Assembly: GCA_028293725.1 (NCBI GenBank)
Contig: JAQGOE010000340.1
Coordinates: 1-50,620 of the forward strand
From: Gammaproteobacteria bacterium
GTDB lineage: Bacteria > Pseudomonadota > Gammaproteobacteria > Steroidobacterales > Steroidobacteraceae
Length of the DNA stretch: 50,620 bases
Reading direction: 5' to 3'
Below are positions 9,003 to 17,871 of the stretch, piece after piece; position 1 is the stretch's first letter, and each line of letters opens with the position of its first letter. The notes beneath the pieces are model-generated. The model did not search any database, was not told the DNA's origin, and saw only the letters and a program-made list of their open reading frames with translations. The translations under genes and the position numbers were made by a program.

Positions 9003-9563
9003 TCAGGCCTTGGCCCGTGGCAGTTCCTCGATAACGAGGTTGCGGTTGGTGTAGATGCAGATGTCGGCGGCGATGTTGAGCGAGCGTTCCACGATATCGC
9101 GCGCGCCGAGAGTCGAGGCCTCGACGAGCGCACGGGCCGCGGAGAGCGCGAACTGTCCCCCGGAGCCGATGGCCGCGACGTCGTGATCCGGCTCGATCAC
9201 GTCGCCGTTGCCGGAAACGACGAAAATCTTGTCCGGATCGGCTACCAACAGCAGGGCCTCGAGCCGGCGCAGATAGCGATCCGACCGCCAGTCCTTCGCG
9301 AGCTCGATCGCCGCGCGAGTCAGATTTCCGTACTTCTCGAGCTTGCCCTCGAAACGCTCGAACAGCGTGAACGCATCCGCGGTGCCGCCGGCGAAACCCG
9401 CGAGCACCTTGTTTTCGAACAGGCGTCGCACCTTGCGCGCGTTGCCCTTCATGACGGTATTGCCCAGCGTCACCTGTCCATCGCCGCCCATGGCCACGCC
9501 ATCGTCGCGGCGCACAGCGAGAATTGTGGTGCCATGCGGATTGAACTCGAACTTGTCGCTCAT
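9003..9563 (-). CDS. hslV: ATP-dependent protease peptidase subunit HslV
   Basis: 186 residues, a proteasome-beta-like threonine peptidase. The catalytic threonine is T12 in [11 protein letters not shown], with K44 region [18 protein letters not shown] typical of the family. Unlike E. coli, where only the initiator Met precedes the threonine, 11 residues ([11 protein letters not shown]) come first and must be removed to make the enzyme active. There is no ATG nearer the threonine, and AGGAG lies just upstream of this start. It works with HslU, encoded 17 bases downstream. Confidence 0.96.
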   Translation of the reverse strand: MSDKFEFNPHGTTILAVRRDDGVAMGGDGQVTLGNTVMKGNARKVRRLFENKVLAGFAGGTADAFTLFERFEGKLEKYGNLTRAAIELAKDWRSDRYLRRLEALLLVADPDKIFVVSGNGDVIEPDHDVAAIGSGGQFALSAARALVEASTLGARDIVERSLNIAADICIYTNRNLVIEELPRAKA

Positions 9564-9613
9564 GAGACTCCTGCTGCCGGGCAGGCGAAACGAAGCACGG
9601 ACCCCGAGAGGTA

Positions 9614-10561
9614 CTAGCCCTTCCTCCGCGCCCGCGGATGTGAAGCTTCGTAGATACGGGCGAGGTGCTGGAAGTCAAGGTGAGTGTAGACCTGGGTGGT
9701 GGAGATGTCGGCATGGCCGAGCAGCTCCTGCACCCCGCGCAGCTCGCGGCTCGATTCGAGCAAGTGCGTCGCGAATGAGTGACGGAAGAGGTGGGGGTAG
9801 ACGTGCATACTCAGCCCCTGCCGCCGCGCCCAGTGGGCCACCCTGGTCTGGATGGCACGGGGACCCAGCCGCCTCCCGCCACGCCCTATGAACAGGGCCT
9901 TCTCCTCGGGCTTGGCCAGCGCCGCGCGTTGCAGCAGCCACTCCTTCAGCACCTTAACCGCCACACTGCCAACGGGCACCAGGCGGGTCTTCTGGCCCTT
10001 GCCCAGCACCTGGACCATACCCTCGGCCAGATCGAGATCACCCATGTCGAGACCCACGAGCTCGGCGAGCCGCAAGCCCGACGAATAGAGCAGCTCCATG
10101 ATGGCCCGGTCACGCAGGACGAATGACCCCGGCCGGTCGTCGGCCTTGATGTCGAGGAGCCGCGCCATCTGGTCGGGGTCGAGCGTCTCGGGCAGACGCT
10201 TGGCCGCCTTGGGCGCACGAACGTCATGGGCAGGATTTCGGCGCACGCCACTGAGGGGGACCGTCTTATCACCCCGCCGCGGCTGATTCTCCCGGAGCAA
10301 AAACTCGTAGAAACTTCGTACAGCGGACAGCCGCCGTTGCACGCTCCGGGGCGACAAACCGCCCGCATGCGAGTGTGCCGCAAACACCCGGACGTGCTGA
10401 TTATCGAGGACGGTCCAGTCCTCGAGTCCGTTCCGATCGCAGTACTTCACGAGCGCCGCAAGATCGCGGGCGTAGTTGGAGTCGGTATGCGCGGAAAGCC
10501 GACGCTCCGTGTTCATGTAGCGCCGGAACCGGGCCACCCAATCGAGCGCCGCCGGCGTCAT
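9614..10561 (-). CDS. xerC: Tyrosine recombinase XerC
   Basis: 315 residues. The N-terminal SAM-like core-binding domain (about 5-115) is followed by the catalytic domain with the full active site: R164 (SGLRLAE), K188, H257 and R260 (HLFRHSFA), H283 (LGHADI) and nucleophile Y292 (TTQVYTHLD). With XerD and FtsK it resolves chromosome dimers at dif. Gene order dapF-DUF484-xerC is the classical gammaproteobacterial one, which supports XerC rather than XerD. A 14-residue basic insert after residue 91 (ENQPRRGDK) lengthens the linker between domains. Confidence 0.95.
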   Translation of the reverse strand: MTPAALDWVARFRRYMNTERRLSAHTDSNYARDLAALVKYCDRNGLEDWTVLDNQHVRVFAAHSHAGGLSPRSVQRRLSAVRSFYEFLLRENQPRRGDKTVPLSGVRRNPAHDVRAPKAAKRLPETLDPDQMARLLDIKADDRPGSFVLRDRAIMELLYSSGLRLAELVGLDMGDLDLAEGMVQVLGKGQKTRLVPVGSVAVKVLKEWLLQRAALAKPEEKALFIGRGGRRLGPRAIQTRVAHWARRQGLSMHVYPHLFRHSFATHLLESSRELRGVQELLGHADISTTQVYTHLDFQHLARIYEASHPRARRKG

Positions 10562-10586
10562 CGAGTCCCTATGATCGCTCGGGCTG

Positions 10587-11294
10587 TCAGAAGTCCCGAG
10601 CGGGATTCAATGCGTCGGCAATCAGGTCTCCCATGCGAGCCAGAAACTCCGTGCTCATGCCAGGATGAAAGCGATCGCGGTCCGTGCTGCCGATGGCGAG
10701 GAGGCCTACAGAGCCTTTTTCGCCCAGCGGTACCAACGCGATCGAACCGATATCGTTCGCGTCCGAGCCGAAAAGGAACTCGCGCTGCGAGTCACGCGCT
10801 TGCCCACACCGGGGCTTGCCGCTCGTGAACAGAGTCTCAAAGGACTTCAGGTTTGGATCGTCCGCGCGGATGGAGCGCACAAATCGCTGCGCCGTCGAGT
10901 CCGCCGTGTCTCCAATCAACACCAGCACGGCGTGAAAGGCGTCGAAATCCTCACGGAGACTGGATTCGATGCGCGCGATGGCTTCCGCACGTGACGGAGC
11001 GCCGAGCAACCGCCGCGTGAAACGGTGCAGTTTCTCTGCGATCACATCGTTGCCGCGGGCAACCTGCACGAGCTCCGCGAGCTTGCCCTCCAGAGAAGCG
11101 TGCTTCTCGCGCAGCACTTCGATCTGCCGCTCGACGAGAGAGATCGTAGAGCCGCCCCGGACGTGTGGGAGACGCAAGCGCGCCAGCAGCGCCTGATGAC
11201 GCTCGAAAAACTCAGGATTGTGCTGCAGGTAGGCCGCGATCGATTCCTCTTCGGTTTCAGTGGCCGACAGGCCACGGGCTTCTCGTGTTGTCAT
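10587..11294 (-). CDS. DUF484 family GAF-like protein
   Basis: 235 residues. The N-terminal part has ETEEESIAAYLQHNPEFFERH, the hallmark of DUF484, then a coiled-coil stretch (about 55-85). A GAF-like domain follows, ending in a conserved segment (STDRDRFHPGMSTEFLARMG). The function is unknown; the gene is almost always placed between dapF and xerC, as here (5 bases from dapF, 25 from xerC), which suggests a link with chromosome or cell-wall maintenance but proves nothing. Confidence 0.88.
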   Translation of the reverse strand: MTTREARGLSATETEEESIAAYLQHNPEFFERHQALLARLRLPHVRGGSTISLVERQIEVLREKHASLEGKLAELVQVARGNDVIAEKLHRFTRRLLGAPSRAEAIARIESSLREDFDAFHAVLVLIGDTADSTAQRFVRSIRADDPNLKSFETLFTSGKPRCGQARDSQREFLFGSDANDIGSIALVPLGEKGSVGLLAIGSTDRDRFHPGMSTEFLARMGDLIADALNPARDF

Positions 11295-11299
11295 ATGCT

Positions 11300-12130
11300 T
11301 CAGACCTCGACGTGACCTTCGAAAGATGTCTCGGCAGGACCCGTCAACCAGATATGTTCTCCAGGACCGCCCCAGTTTACGCGTAACTCGCCGCCGCGCA
11401 CGCGAACGCTCACTTCGGAATCCAGCCTACCTCGGTGACGCCCCACTGCCACGGCAGCGCACGCGCCTGTCCCACACGCTAATGTTTCCCCTACGCCGCG
11501 CTCGTACACCCGCAGGCGGATGTGGCCTGCGTCGATGATTTCCATGAACCCTGCGTTCACGCGCCGCGGGAAACGAGGGTGTGTCTCGATGGCGGGACCC
11601 AGAGTCTCGACGGGAGCCCGCTCGACGGATTCAACCTCGAGCACCGCATGTGGATTGCCCATGGATACCGCGCCAATGGTGATGGGCTGACCGGCTACTT
11701 CGAGGGAGTAGGAGTCGACCTCAGCCGGTGCATCGAAAGGCAGTGTGCGCGGATTGAAGCTCGGCACGCCCATGTCGACCGACACTACGTTGCCGCGGAG
11801 AATTCGCGCGTGGATGAGTCCCGCCGGGCTGTCCATTGTGACAGCGCCGGCCGGCGCAAGGCCGCGGCGATGGAGCAGGGCGGCGATACAGCGCGCCCCG
11901 TTGCCGCACTGTTCGACCTCGGCACCGTCGGAGTTGAATATTCGGTAGAACACGACCGTGTCGGGTCGCCGGGGCGGCTCGAGCACCAGCGCCTGGTCGA
12001 ACCCAATGCCTGTATGCCGATCCGCGAGGTGTCGCAACTGGTCGGCGGTCAGCACGGGTTGCCCGGCGGGCGCATCGAACACGACAAAGTCGTTGCCCGC
12101 CCCGTGCATCTTCGTGAAATCGAGGCGCAT
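11300..12130 (-). CDS. dapF: Diaminopimelate epimerase
   Basis: 276 residues, standard length. Both catalytic cysteines are present: C75 in EQCGNGARC and the second in ETLACGTGACAA. The substrate loop KMHGAGNDF lies at the N-terminus. It interconverts LL- and meso-diaminopimelate, the precursor of lysine and of peptidoglycan cross-links. The frame is open to 12307; the ATG at 12130 is chosen because it begins directly with the conserved MRLDFTKMHGAGNDF. No strong ribosome binding site is visible, which may mean coupling to the gene 38 bases upstream. Confidence 0.96.
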   Translation of the reverse strand: MRLDFTKMHGAGNDFVVFDAPAGQPVLTADQLRHLADRHTGIGFDQALVLEPPRRPDTVVFYRIFNSDGAEVEQCGNGARCIAALLHRRGLAPAGAVTMDSPAGLIHARILRGNVVSVDMGVPSFNPRTLPFDAPAEVDSYSLEVAGQPITIGAVSMGNPHAVLEVESVERAPVETLGPAIETHPRFPRRVNAGFMEIIDAGHIRLRVYERGVGETLACGTGACAAVAVGRHRGRLDSEVSVRVRGGELRVNWGGPGEHIWLTGPAETSFEGHVEV

Positions 12131-12168
12131 GGCCAAAGAATAACCGAAACGACCGCCTACCGCCCGCA

Positions 12169-12597
12169 TCAACGCAGGGCGGCCCGGTCTCGAAAAATGC
12201 AGCGATCCATCACCGTGAAGATCCCGGCGGCGCGCGCACGCCCGGCAGCAGCCTCGTCGATCACGCCGTCCTGCAGCCACAAGGCAGGAAGCTTCAGGTG
12301 GATGCATTCATCCACGATCGCCGCGACGTGCTCCGGCCTGCGAAACACGTCCACGATGTCCACTTGCTCATCGGGCCCCAGCACCTCGGACAAATGCGCG
12401 AGATCCGGCACAGCCATCTCGCCGAGCACGGTCTCCGCGGTGGGCGTGACCGGGATGATTCGATAGCCAAACCGCTGTAAAGAGCGTGCCACACCATGGC
12501 TCGGACGGGTCGGATCCGCGGACAGTCCGACGACCGCTATGATTCGAGCCGAATGCAGGAGCTGATCAATCTGCTCACTGGACGGGTTGGTAAACAC
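12169..12597 (-). CDS. CoA-binding domain protein (YccU-like)
   Basis: 142 residues forming a single CoA_binding_2 Rossmann-like domain: IIAVVGLSADPTRPSHGVA at the N-terminus and the conserved DIVDVFRRPEH and LWLQDGV segments. Homologues bind CoA or a nucleotide; the cellular role is not established. It starts with GTG at 12597 and heads the unit leading through dapF to hslU. Its start region is divergent from, and close to, the reductase gene on the plus strand. Confidence 0.85.
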   Translation of the reverse strand: MFTNPSSEQIDQLLHSARIIAVVGLSADPTRPSHGVARSLQRFGYRIIPVTPTAETVLGEMAVPDLAHLSEVLGPDEQVDIVDVFRRPEHVAAIVDECIHLKLPALWLQDGVIDEAAAGRARAAGIFTVMDRCIFRDRAALR

Positions 12598-12605
12598 AGT
12601 TGGCC

Positions 12606-12634
12606 TTGGCGTGGTCCCTTGTTGGCACTATCTT
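12606..12634 (+). promoter_or_regulatory. Possible sigma-70 promoter for the Fe-S flavin reductase
   Basis: TTGGCG and TATCTT are spaced by 17 bases, each matching consensus at four of six positions. Transcription would start about 18 bases before the TTG start at 12659. The match is modest and rests on position. Confidence 0.3.
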
Positions 12635-12658
12635 AACTCCCACGCAGGTGCCATTGCC

Positions 12659-13732
12659 TTGACATCCGACGACTACAACGTCCGCATAGAGCCTCACGGC
12701 CGCACGATCCGCGTGCGCGCAGGGCAGCCAGTGCTGGAAGCGGCTCTGGCCGCCGGCCTCAACCTCCCCCATAGCTGCAAGTCGGGTCACTGCAGCTCCT
12801 GCCGCGCGCGGCTGCGAAGCGGCGAGATTCGCTATCCGACCGTGCGACCCGCTGGTCTGACGGCAGCGGAGGAAGAGGCCGGCAACATACTGCTCTGCCA
12901 GGCGCGGCCGCTGACGGATCTGGTACTCGAAGCGCGGCTCGTCGCCACGGTCGCCGACGTGGAGATCAAGACGCTGCCGTGCCGAATCGCCCGAATGACA
13001 CCGCTCGCGCCGGACGTCATGCAGGTATGGCTGCGACTGCCCGCGGTCGAAACACTGCGATTTCAGCCGGGACAGTATTTGGACGTGCTGCTGGACGGCG
13101 GCCGCCGCCGCAGCTTCTCGATCGCCAGCCCGCCGCACGACAGTGACCTACTCGAATTGCACGTGCGTCGCGTGCCAGGGGGAGGGTTCACGGAGCGTTT
13201 ATTTGGTCTGGCCGGCATACCGGCCGCCGGCGAGCCCCTCACCGACGGCGCCCTGCTTCGAATCGAAGGCCCCATCGGCCAATTCATCTACCGCCGCGGC
13301 ACCAGCCCCCTCCTGATGATTGCCGGTGGCACCGGCTTCGCCCCGCTCAAGTCGATGCTCCGGCACATCCTGGAGGACAGCGCTGAAAGCGGCGGACGAG
13401 ACATCCACCTGTACTGGGGCGCCCGGGGTCCGAACGACATCTATGAGGAGTCTCTCGCGCTGGCCTGGATGCGCCGCTACCCGAGATTCCACTTCACCGC
13501 TGTTTTGTCGGAGTCGAATCCAACCGACGCCGGTGAGCATCGCCGCCTCGGCTGGGTGCACGAGGCAGTGCTCGCGGACCACCCCGACCTGGCAGGCTTC
13601 GAAGTGTACGCCGCCGGTCCGCCCGCGATGATCGAAGCCATCCGTACGACTTTCCCCCGCCACGGCCTCGCTCCCGAGCGCCTCTACTTCGACTCCTTCG
13701 ACTACGCCCCGGATCAAACTCCCAGGAGTTGA
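12659..13732 (+). CDS. 2Fe-2S/FAD NAD(P)H oxidoreductase (CDP-6-deoxy-glucoseen reductase-like)
   Basis: About 357 residues. An N-terminal plant-type ferredoxin domain has cluster cysteines in SCKSGHCSSCR plus one in LLCQA. An FAD-binding barrel follows (RRRSFSIASPP), then an NAD(P)-binding domain (MIAGGTGFAPLKS, YAAGPPAMI). This is the architecture of phenol hydroxylase reductases and of AscD/E3; stand-alone members in gammaproteobacteria have no agreed substrate. The TTG at 12659 has AGGTG eight bases upstream. A TTG at 12587 in frame would add 24 residues and overlap the divergent gene, so I consider it less likely. Confidence 0.8.
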   Translation: MTSDDYNVRIEPHGRTIRVRAGQPVLEAALAAGLNLPHSCKSGHCSSCRARLRSGEIRYPTVRPAGLTAAEEEAGNILLCQARPLTDLVLEARLVATVADVEIKTLPCRIARMTPLAPDVMQVWLRLPAVETLRFQPGQYLDVLLDGGRRRSFSIASPPHDSDLLELHVRRVPGGGFTERLFGLAGIPAAGEPLTDGALLRIEGPIGQFIYRRGTSPLLMIAGGTGFAPLKSMLRHILEDSAESGGRDIHLYWGARGPNDIYEESLALAWMRRYPRFHFTAVLSESNPTDAGEHRRLGWVHEAVLADHPDLAGFEVYAAGPPAMIEAIRTTFPRHGLAPERLYFDSFDYAPDQTPRS

Positions 13733-13733
13733 G

Positions 13734-13752
13734 CCACTCGAGGGCCGAGTGG
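13734..13752. terminator. Short hairpin between convergent genes
   Basis: A 7-bp stem CCACTCG/CGAGTGG with a five-base loop lies exactly between the reductase stop and the stop of the convergent gene. There is no T-run on either side, so it is a weak terminator at best. Confidence 0.3.
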
Positions 13753-13753
13753 A

Positions 13754-14464
13754 TTACCGTCCTCGCAGCCTGGCGATGTTGGCTTTCACCGGGTAGTGAT
13801 CGGAAGCCACGCGAGCCATCGGGCTCTTGTGAACCTCGAACGTCTGCACGACCCCAGCCTGACGCGACCAGATCCGGTCGAGCGCCAAAAGCGGCGCCCA
13901 GACAGGGAATGACCTTCCTGACGGCGCCTTACCCAAAGCGCCATGTAGCCAACGCAGTGGCCGACCAACCGGTAACCACTCGTTGATATCCCCGAGCAGA
14001 ACGACCGGTCGTCGCGCCGGGATATCATTCAAAGCGGTCAGCAGTTTCTCAACCTGGTAACGCCTCTCGCGAGCGCCTAAGCCGAGATGCGTCACAATCA
14101 CACGTACCGCCTGCCCCTCAACCAACAGCTCCACATCGAGCGCACTGCGTGGCTCTTGACTGCCGAAAGTAAGGTCGTAGCTGCGTACGGACCGAACCTC
14201 CCGATACGTGAGCAGCGCGTTGGTCTTGCGGAACCGCGGCGGCGCCACGGTATGTGTGTTCACCGCGATCGGAGTCATGCCGGTGGAATCCGCGAGATTC
14301 TGCAGCTGCATGGAGGCGCTCTGCACGCCAGGCCTTCCGTCGACTTCCTGTAAGCCGACCGTGTCGCAGTCGAGCTCCCGGATCACAGCGGCGATCCGCT
14401 CGACATCGTAGCGTTTGTCCAATCCCACGCAGCCATGAATGTTGTAGGAGCCGATGACTAACAC
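13754..14464 (-). CDS. Endonuclease/exonuclease/phosphatase family protein (YbhP-like)
   Basis: 236 residues of the EEP superfamily. Metal and catalytic motifs are visible in order: SYNIHG, LQEVDG (metal-binding Glu), THLGLG, LLGDINEW and the terminal SDHYPV (catalytic His with Asp). Such enzymes cleave phosphodiesters in nucleic acids, lipids or inositol phosphates. It starts with GTG one base after the stop of the phospholipase D-like gene. The same pairing (ybhP-clsB) exists in E. coli, so a role in phospholipid metabolism is likely by context, though the substrate is unproven. Confidence 0.85.
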   Translation of the reverse strand: MLVIGSYNIHGCVGLDKRYDVERIAAVIRELDCDTVGLQEVDGRPGVQSASMQLQNLADSTGMTPIAVNTHTVAPPRFRKTNALLTYREVRSVRSYDLTFGSQEPRSALDVELLVEGQAVRVIVTHLGLGARERRYQVEKLLTALNDIPARRPVVLLGDINEWLPVGRPLRWLHGALGKAPSGRSFPVWAPLLALDRIWSRQAGVVQTFEVHKSPMARVASDHYPVKANIARLRGR

Positions 14465-14465
14465 A

Positions 14466-15917
14466 TCATGGCTGCCGCACGCGGTCGCGGAATCGGAGGC
14501 CGCTGATGAGCTTCTCCGCCAAAACAGGCCGTTCCGGATCGGTTACGCTGTTTGCCAGCGCTACTATCGCCGCGGAAGGCTCGTCGAGACGCTCGAAACG
14601 CCGCAGGCTACGACCAGAATCCTTCGAGAGGGCCGCGACCGCCGCACCCAGCGAGCCATTCATGGCAAACGCTTCCTGCACGTCGTGCTCGCTCACATCG
14701 AGGTGATCGGCGAGAAGAGCGGTACGCGCCGCTGCGATTGCCGCACGCGTTGAGGAATCACCACGCGCTCCTATTACCAGGTCGCACTCGGTATCGAGGC
14801 CCATTGATCGATTGGCAAAGTTGGCCGAGCCCACCCGTAACCACTCGTCATCGACGATCATCAGCTTGCTGTGCAGATCGTATCCGGTTTCACCGGGCAT
14901 CTCGGGATACCAGGCCTGGAAACGCCCATGAACATCCGCCGCGTGCAGCTTTTGCAGCAGTACAGTCCGCAACGCCGCCATCGTAGGTGCCTCCAACCAC
15001 CCGGAGGAGCCAAGTCGCAACACCACGACTACCTCAGGTCCATCTGGCTCCGCGAGTCGGGCGGCGAGCGCCTCACCGAGTACTTTCGCAGTGAAATATT
15101 GGCTTTCAATGTAGATGTGCTGTTTGGCCGCTGCGATCATGTCGAGGTAGAGCGTCTCGACTTCGGCAATCGCCTGCCCGGTGGGAGTGGCGGGCGCAGT
15201 ACGTGCCAAAGCAACATCCACATCGGAAAACGTGGCGGCCAGTGTTTCCGGCCACAGGTCGCCGCTCGTGTCCGAGACAGGCAGCGCCTGTCCCGTTCCC
15301 TGCCTCCAGCGCTCGCTCGCGATACTTTGCAACGCCCGGGCCGCCGCCGAGTCCACAGCCAACATGACATCGTGGACCGGGCTGTAAGGGTCCGTTTCAC
15401 CTGCATTGGTGCGCCCGGGATCCGCGCAACGGTGCGAGGTCGTGTCCCACCGCCCCAGGGTGAGATCGATACCACCACAGAAAGCCACCGTATCATCGGC
15501 GACCACGATCTTCTGATGGTGAGCGGCCCCCAGCGGGCAGTTCGAGTCGTAGTGAAAGCGGATGCGAGGATGCGGATGCCAGCCGCCATCGGTCCCGGCC
15601 GGTGGCTCGCGTCCTTGTCCGAAGACCAGCGGGTAATCCCAGGCGAGAATGAAAATCCGCAGGCGGCGATTGCGCTGCACCAGGTAGTTCAGAAAGTCAC
15701 CGAGCCGGTCAGGGACGCCCTCCTCATGCAAATGTAGGCGGGTCTGGCTATGAAAATCCCAAGCTACGATGACTATCGAATGCGTTGCGCGCAACGCGAC
15801 TGCCGCTAGGGCGCGAAAGTAAGCCTCGCTATCGATCAGCAACGCCGCCCGGTGGGCACGCGCCACGCGATAACAATTCCGCCCCGGTCGGAACAGCGAA
15901 GGAGAATCTGCCGCCAT
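14466..15917 (-). CDS. Phospholipase D family protein, cardiolipin synthase-like
   Basis: 483 residues with two complete HKD motifs: H134-x-K136-x4-D141 and H349-x-K351-x4-D356, the latter in LHSKLMIVDD followed by GSANFANRSMGLD. No membrane helix is seen. The pairing with a YbhP-like gene suggests a ClsB-type enzyme joining phospholipids to make cardiolipin or related lipids, but general phospholipase D activity cannot be excluded. It follows the GH15 gene by 19 bases and is probably in the sodB-GH15 transcript. Confidence 0.82.
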   Translation of the reverse strand: MAADSPSLFRPGRNCYRVARAHRAALLIDSEAYFRALAAVALRATHSIVIVAWDFHSQTRLHLHEEGVPDRLGDFLNYLVQRNRRLRIFILAWDYPLVFGQGREPPAGTDGGWHPHPRIRFHYDSNCPLGAAHHQKIVVADDTVAFCGGIDLTLGRWDTTSHRCADPGRTNAGETDPYSPVHDVMLAVDSAAARALQSIASERWRQGTGQALPVSDTSGDLWPETLAATFSDVDVALARTAPATPTGQAIAEVETLYLDMIAAAKQHIYIESQYFTAKVLGEALAARLAEPDGPEVVVVLRLGSSGWLEAPTMAALRTVLLQKLHAADVHGRFQAWYPEMPGETGYDLHSKLMIVDDEWLRVGSANFANRSMGLDTECDLVIGARGDSSTRAAIAAARTALLADHLDVSEHDVQEAFAMNGSLGAAVAALSKDSGRSLRRFERLDEPSAAIVALANSVTDPERPVLAEKLISGLRFRDRVRQP

Positions 15918-15936
15918 GACTACGCTCGAGCAAGCT

Positions 15937-17871
15937 TCATTCCCGGCGACGCGGCCGCCGCCGATTCGGCTTCGGGTCCAACGCCAGCGCCGCCGAGATG
16001 TGCGCCAGGTGAGTCAGCCCCTGCGGAAAGTTACCCAGCATCTCCTTCGAGCGGGGGTCGTATTGCTCGGCAAACAATCCCAGGTCATTCGCTGCCGCGG
16101 TCGCATGTTTGAACGCTCGAAGCGCCTCCCGGCGCCTGCCCTGCCTGGCCAGACATTCCGCCAGCCAGAAGGTGCACGCGAGAAAGGTGCCCTCCCGGCT
16201 CTGCAAGCCGTCCACACTCTTGTAGCGCAATATCAGGCCGTCGCTGGAGAGCTCCCGCCGGATTACATCGGTGGTCCGCACCATCCGCTCGTCGTCGAAC
16301 GCGACGAAATCCACACCCGGCAACAACAGCAGCGCCGCATCCACCTGGTCGCTGCCATAGCTCTCGACGAAGATACCGCGCTCGTGATCCATGCCGTGTG
16401 TTTCGATGTTGCGGCGGATTTCGTCGCGCCGCTGTCGCCAACTCTCGAGCGGCGCGGATAGCGAGTGCTTCTCGGCGAGTGCAATTCCGCCGTCGACCGC
16501 CGCCCAACACATGACTTTCGAATGGACGAAGTGGCGCGGCGCCGAGCGGATCTCCCAGATCCCGCGATCGGGCTTGCGGCTTTGGTCGATGGCAGCCTCG
16601 ATGATCTCCACCAGGAAATCCCAGTAGTCCTTTTCCGGCGGTACACCCTGCTCGCTCCAGCGCCAGGACAGCTCCACAATGAGACCGTACATATCCAGCT
16701 GAAACTGTTGGCTGGCCGCGTTACCGATGCGCACCGGTCGCGAGCCGCGCCAGCCTTCGAGGCCATCCAGCGTGATCTCCGTGAGGCGGCGTTTGCCGTC
16801 GACCCCGTAGAGCACCTGCAGCTCATCGGCATTGCCGGCCGCGCTGCGTTGGATAAAGCGGCGCACACCGTCGGCCTCGGACTCCAGGCCGAGCGTGCTG
16901 AGGGCTCGTACCGTAAAAATGGAATCCCGGATCCAACAGAAGCGGTAATCCCAGTTCCGCTCGCCGCCCACACTCTCCGGGAGCGACGTGGTCACGGCGG
17001 CCACGATCGCGCCCGTCGGCGCAAAGCTCAGGGCCTTCAAGGTCATCGCGGATCGCATGATGCTCACGCCGTGTCCGTCCCGATAGCGGATCTTCGACGC
17101 CCAGTCCTGCCACCACTTCTCGGTCTCGATGAAGTGTGCTTTCAACACGGAAAGGTCTTTGGTGGCAGAGCGTCTTTTCTGGGTCTCATCGGGCCGGAAG
17201 AAATTCAGCCCCAGGTGATATCTCACGCCGGGAGTCACCTCCACCCGCGCGTACAGATCGTGATCGCCGCTGAGTTGCAATGGCACGTCGCCAAAGATCC
17301 GCAGGCCGGTGTTGCTGCCGACCACGGAACGGGCACCACTGCCGGACTCATAGATCCACGGTTTCACTTCGCCGAAATCCAACCGGGGCACCACGGAGAC
17401 GTCGAAGGCCACATGGCCACGCAGTCCATGGATGACACGGACAAGCTCGCGCCGCGGATGCAGTTTCCCCCCCGCGCGCATTGAAAAGAAATCAACCACG
17501 CGCGCCTCGCCAGCGCGGGTGGTGAACGTTGTGACCAGCACGAGACTGTCGCCGCGATATTCGCGCTTTACCCGGTACCGGCCCAGTGGGGTAATGGCGA
17601 AGTAACCGCCCTTGCGCCAGTCGAGCAGGCGACCGAAACAACTGTCGGAATCGAAGCGGGGCAGGCAGCACCAATCGATGGAACCGCTGCGTGACACCAA
17701 GGCTGCGGAGTGACAGTCACCGATCAGAGCGTAGTCGGAGATCGGCGGATAGGCTGGGCCACTCGGGGGTGGCCCTGCCGCACGCGTAGATGCCCGCTCC
17801 CGCGGGGCGCCGATGGCCGACGACGGGAGCGGGCCGCTTACAGAAGAGCGCTTAGGCCGAGCGCTCGGCAA
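15937..17871 (-). CDS. Glycoside hydrolase family 15 protein (glucoamylase/trehalase-like)
   Basis: 644 residues. The trehalase-like N-terminal domain (from PISDYALIGDCHSAALV, about 43-250) precedes a GH15 alpha/alpha barrel containing GGERNWDYRFCWIRDS and the second acidic site in REGTFLACTFWLAECLARQG. Bacterial members of this form hydrolyse trehalose or short alpha-glucosides in the cytoplasm; there is no signal peptide. The start is TTG at 17871, inside the last 20 bases of sodB. No other start codon exists before the conserved region, so the overlap seems real, giving an extra 42-residue Pro/Ser/Arg-rich head. Confidence 0.85.
   Translation of the reverse strand: MPSARPKRSSVSGPLPSSAIGAPRERASTRAAGPPPSGPAYPPISDYALIGDCHSAALVSRSGSIDWCCLPRFDSDSCFGRLLDWRKGGYFAITPLGRYRVKREYRGDSLVLVTTFTTRAGEARVVDFFSMRAGGKLHPRRELVRVIHGLRGHVAFDVSVVPRLDFGEVKPWIYESGSGARSVVGSNTGLRIFGDVPLQLSGDHDLYARVEVTPGVRYHLGLNFFRPDETQKRRSATKDLSVLKAHFIETEKWWQDWASKIRYRDGHGVSIMRSAMTLKALSFAPTGAIVAAVTTSLPESVGGERNWDYRFCWIRDSIFTVRALSTLGLESEADGVRRFIQRSAAGNADELQVLYGVDGKRRLTEITLDGLEGWRGSRPVRIGNAASQQFQLDMYGLIVELSWRWSEQGVPPEKDYWDFLVEIIEAAIDQSRKPDRGIWEIRSAPRHFVHSKVMCWAAVDGGIALAEKHSLSAPLESWRQRRDEIRRNIETHGMDHERGIFVESYGSDQVDAALLLLPGVDFVAFDDERMVRTTDVIRRELSSDGLILRYKSVDGLQSREGTFLACTFWLAECLARQGRRREALRAFKHATAAANDLGLFAEQYDPRSKEMLGNFPQGLTHLAHISAALALDPKPNRRRPRRRE

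Noticed and set aside
8986..9714. Upstream extension of hslU
   Set aside because: It is hslV and xerC read in the wrong frame; HslU homology begins exactly at the ATG at 8985.
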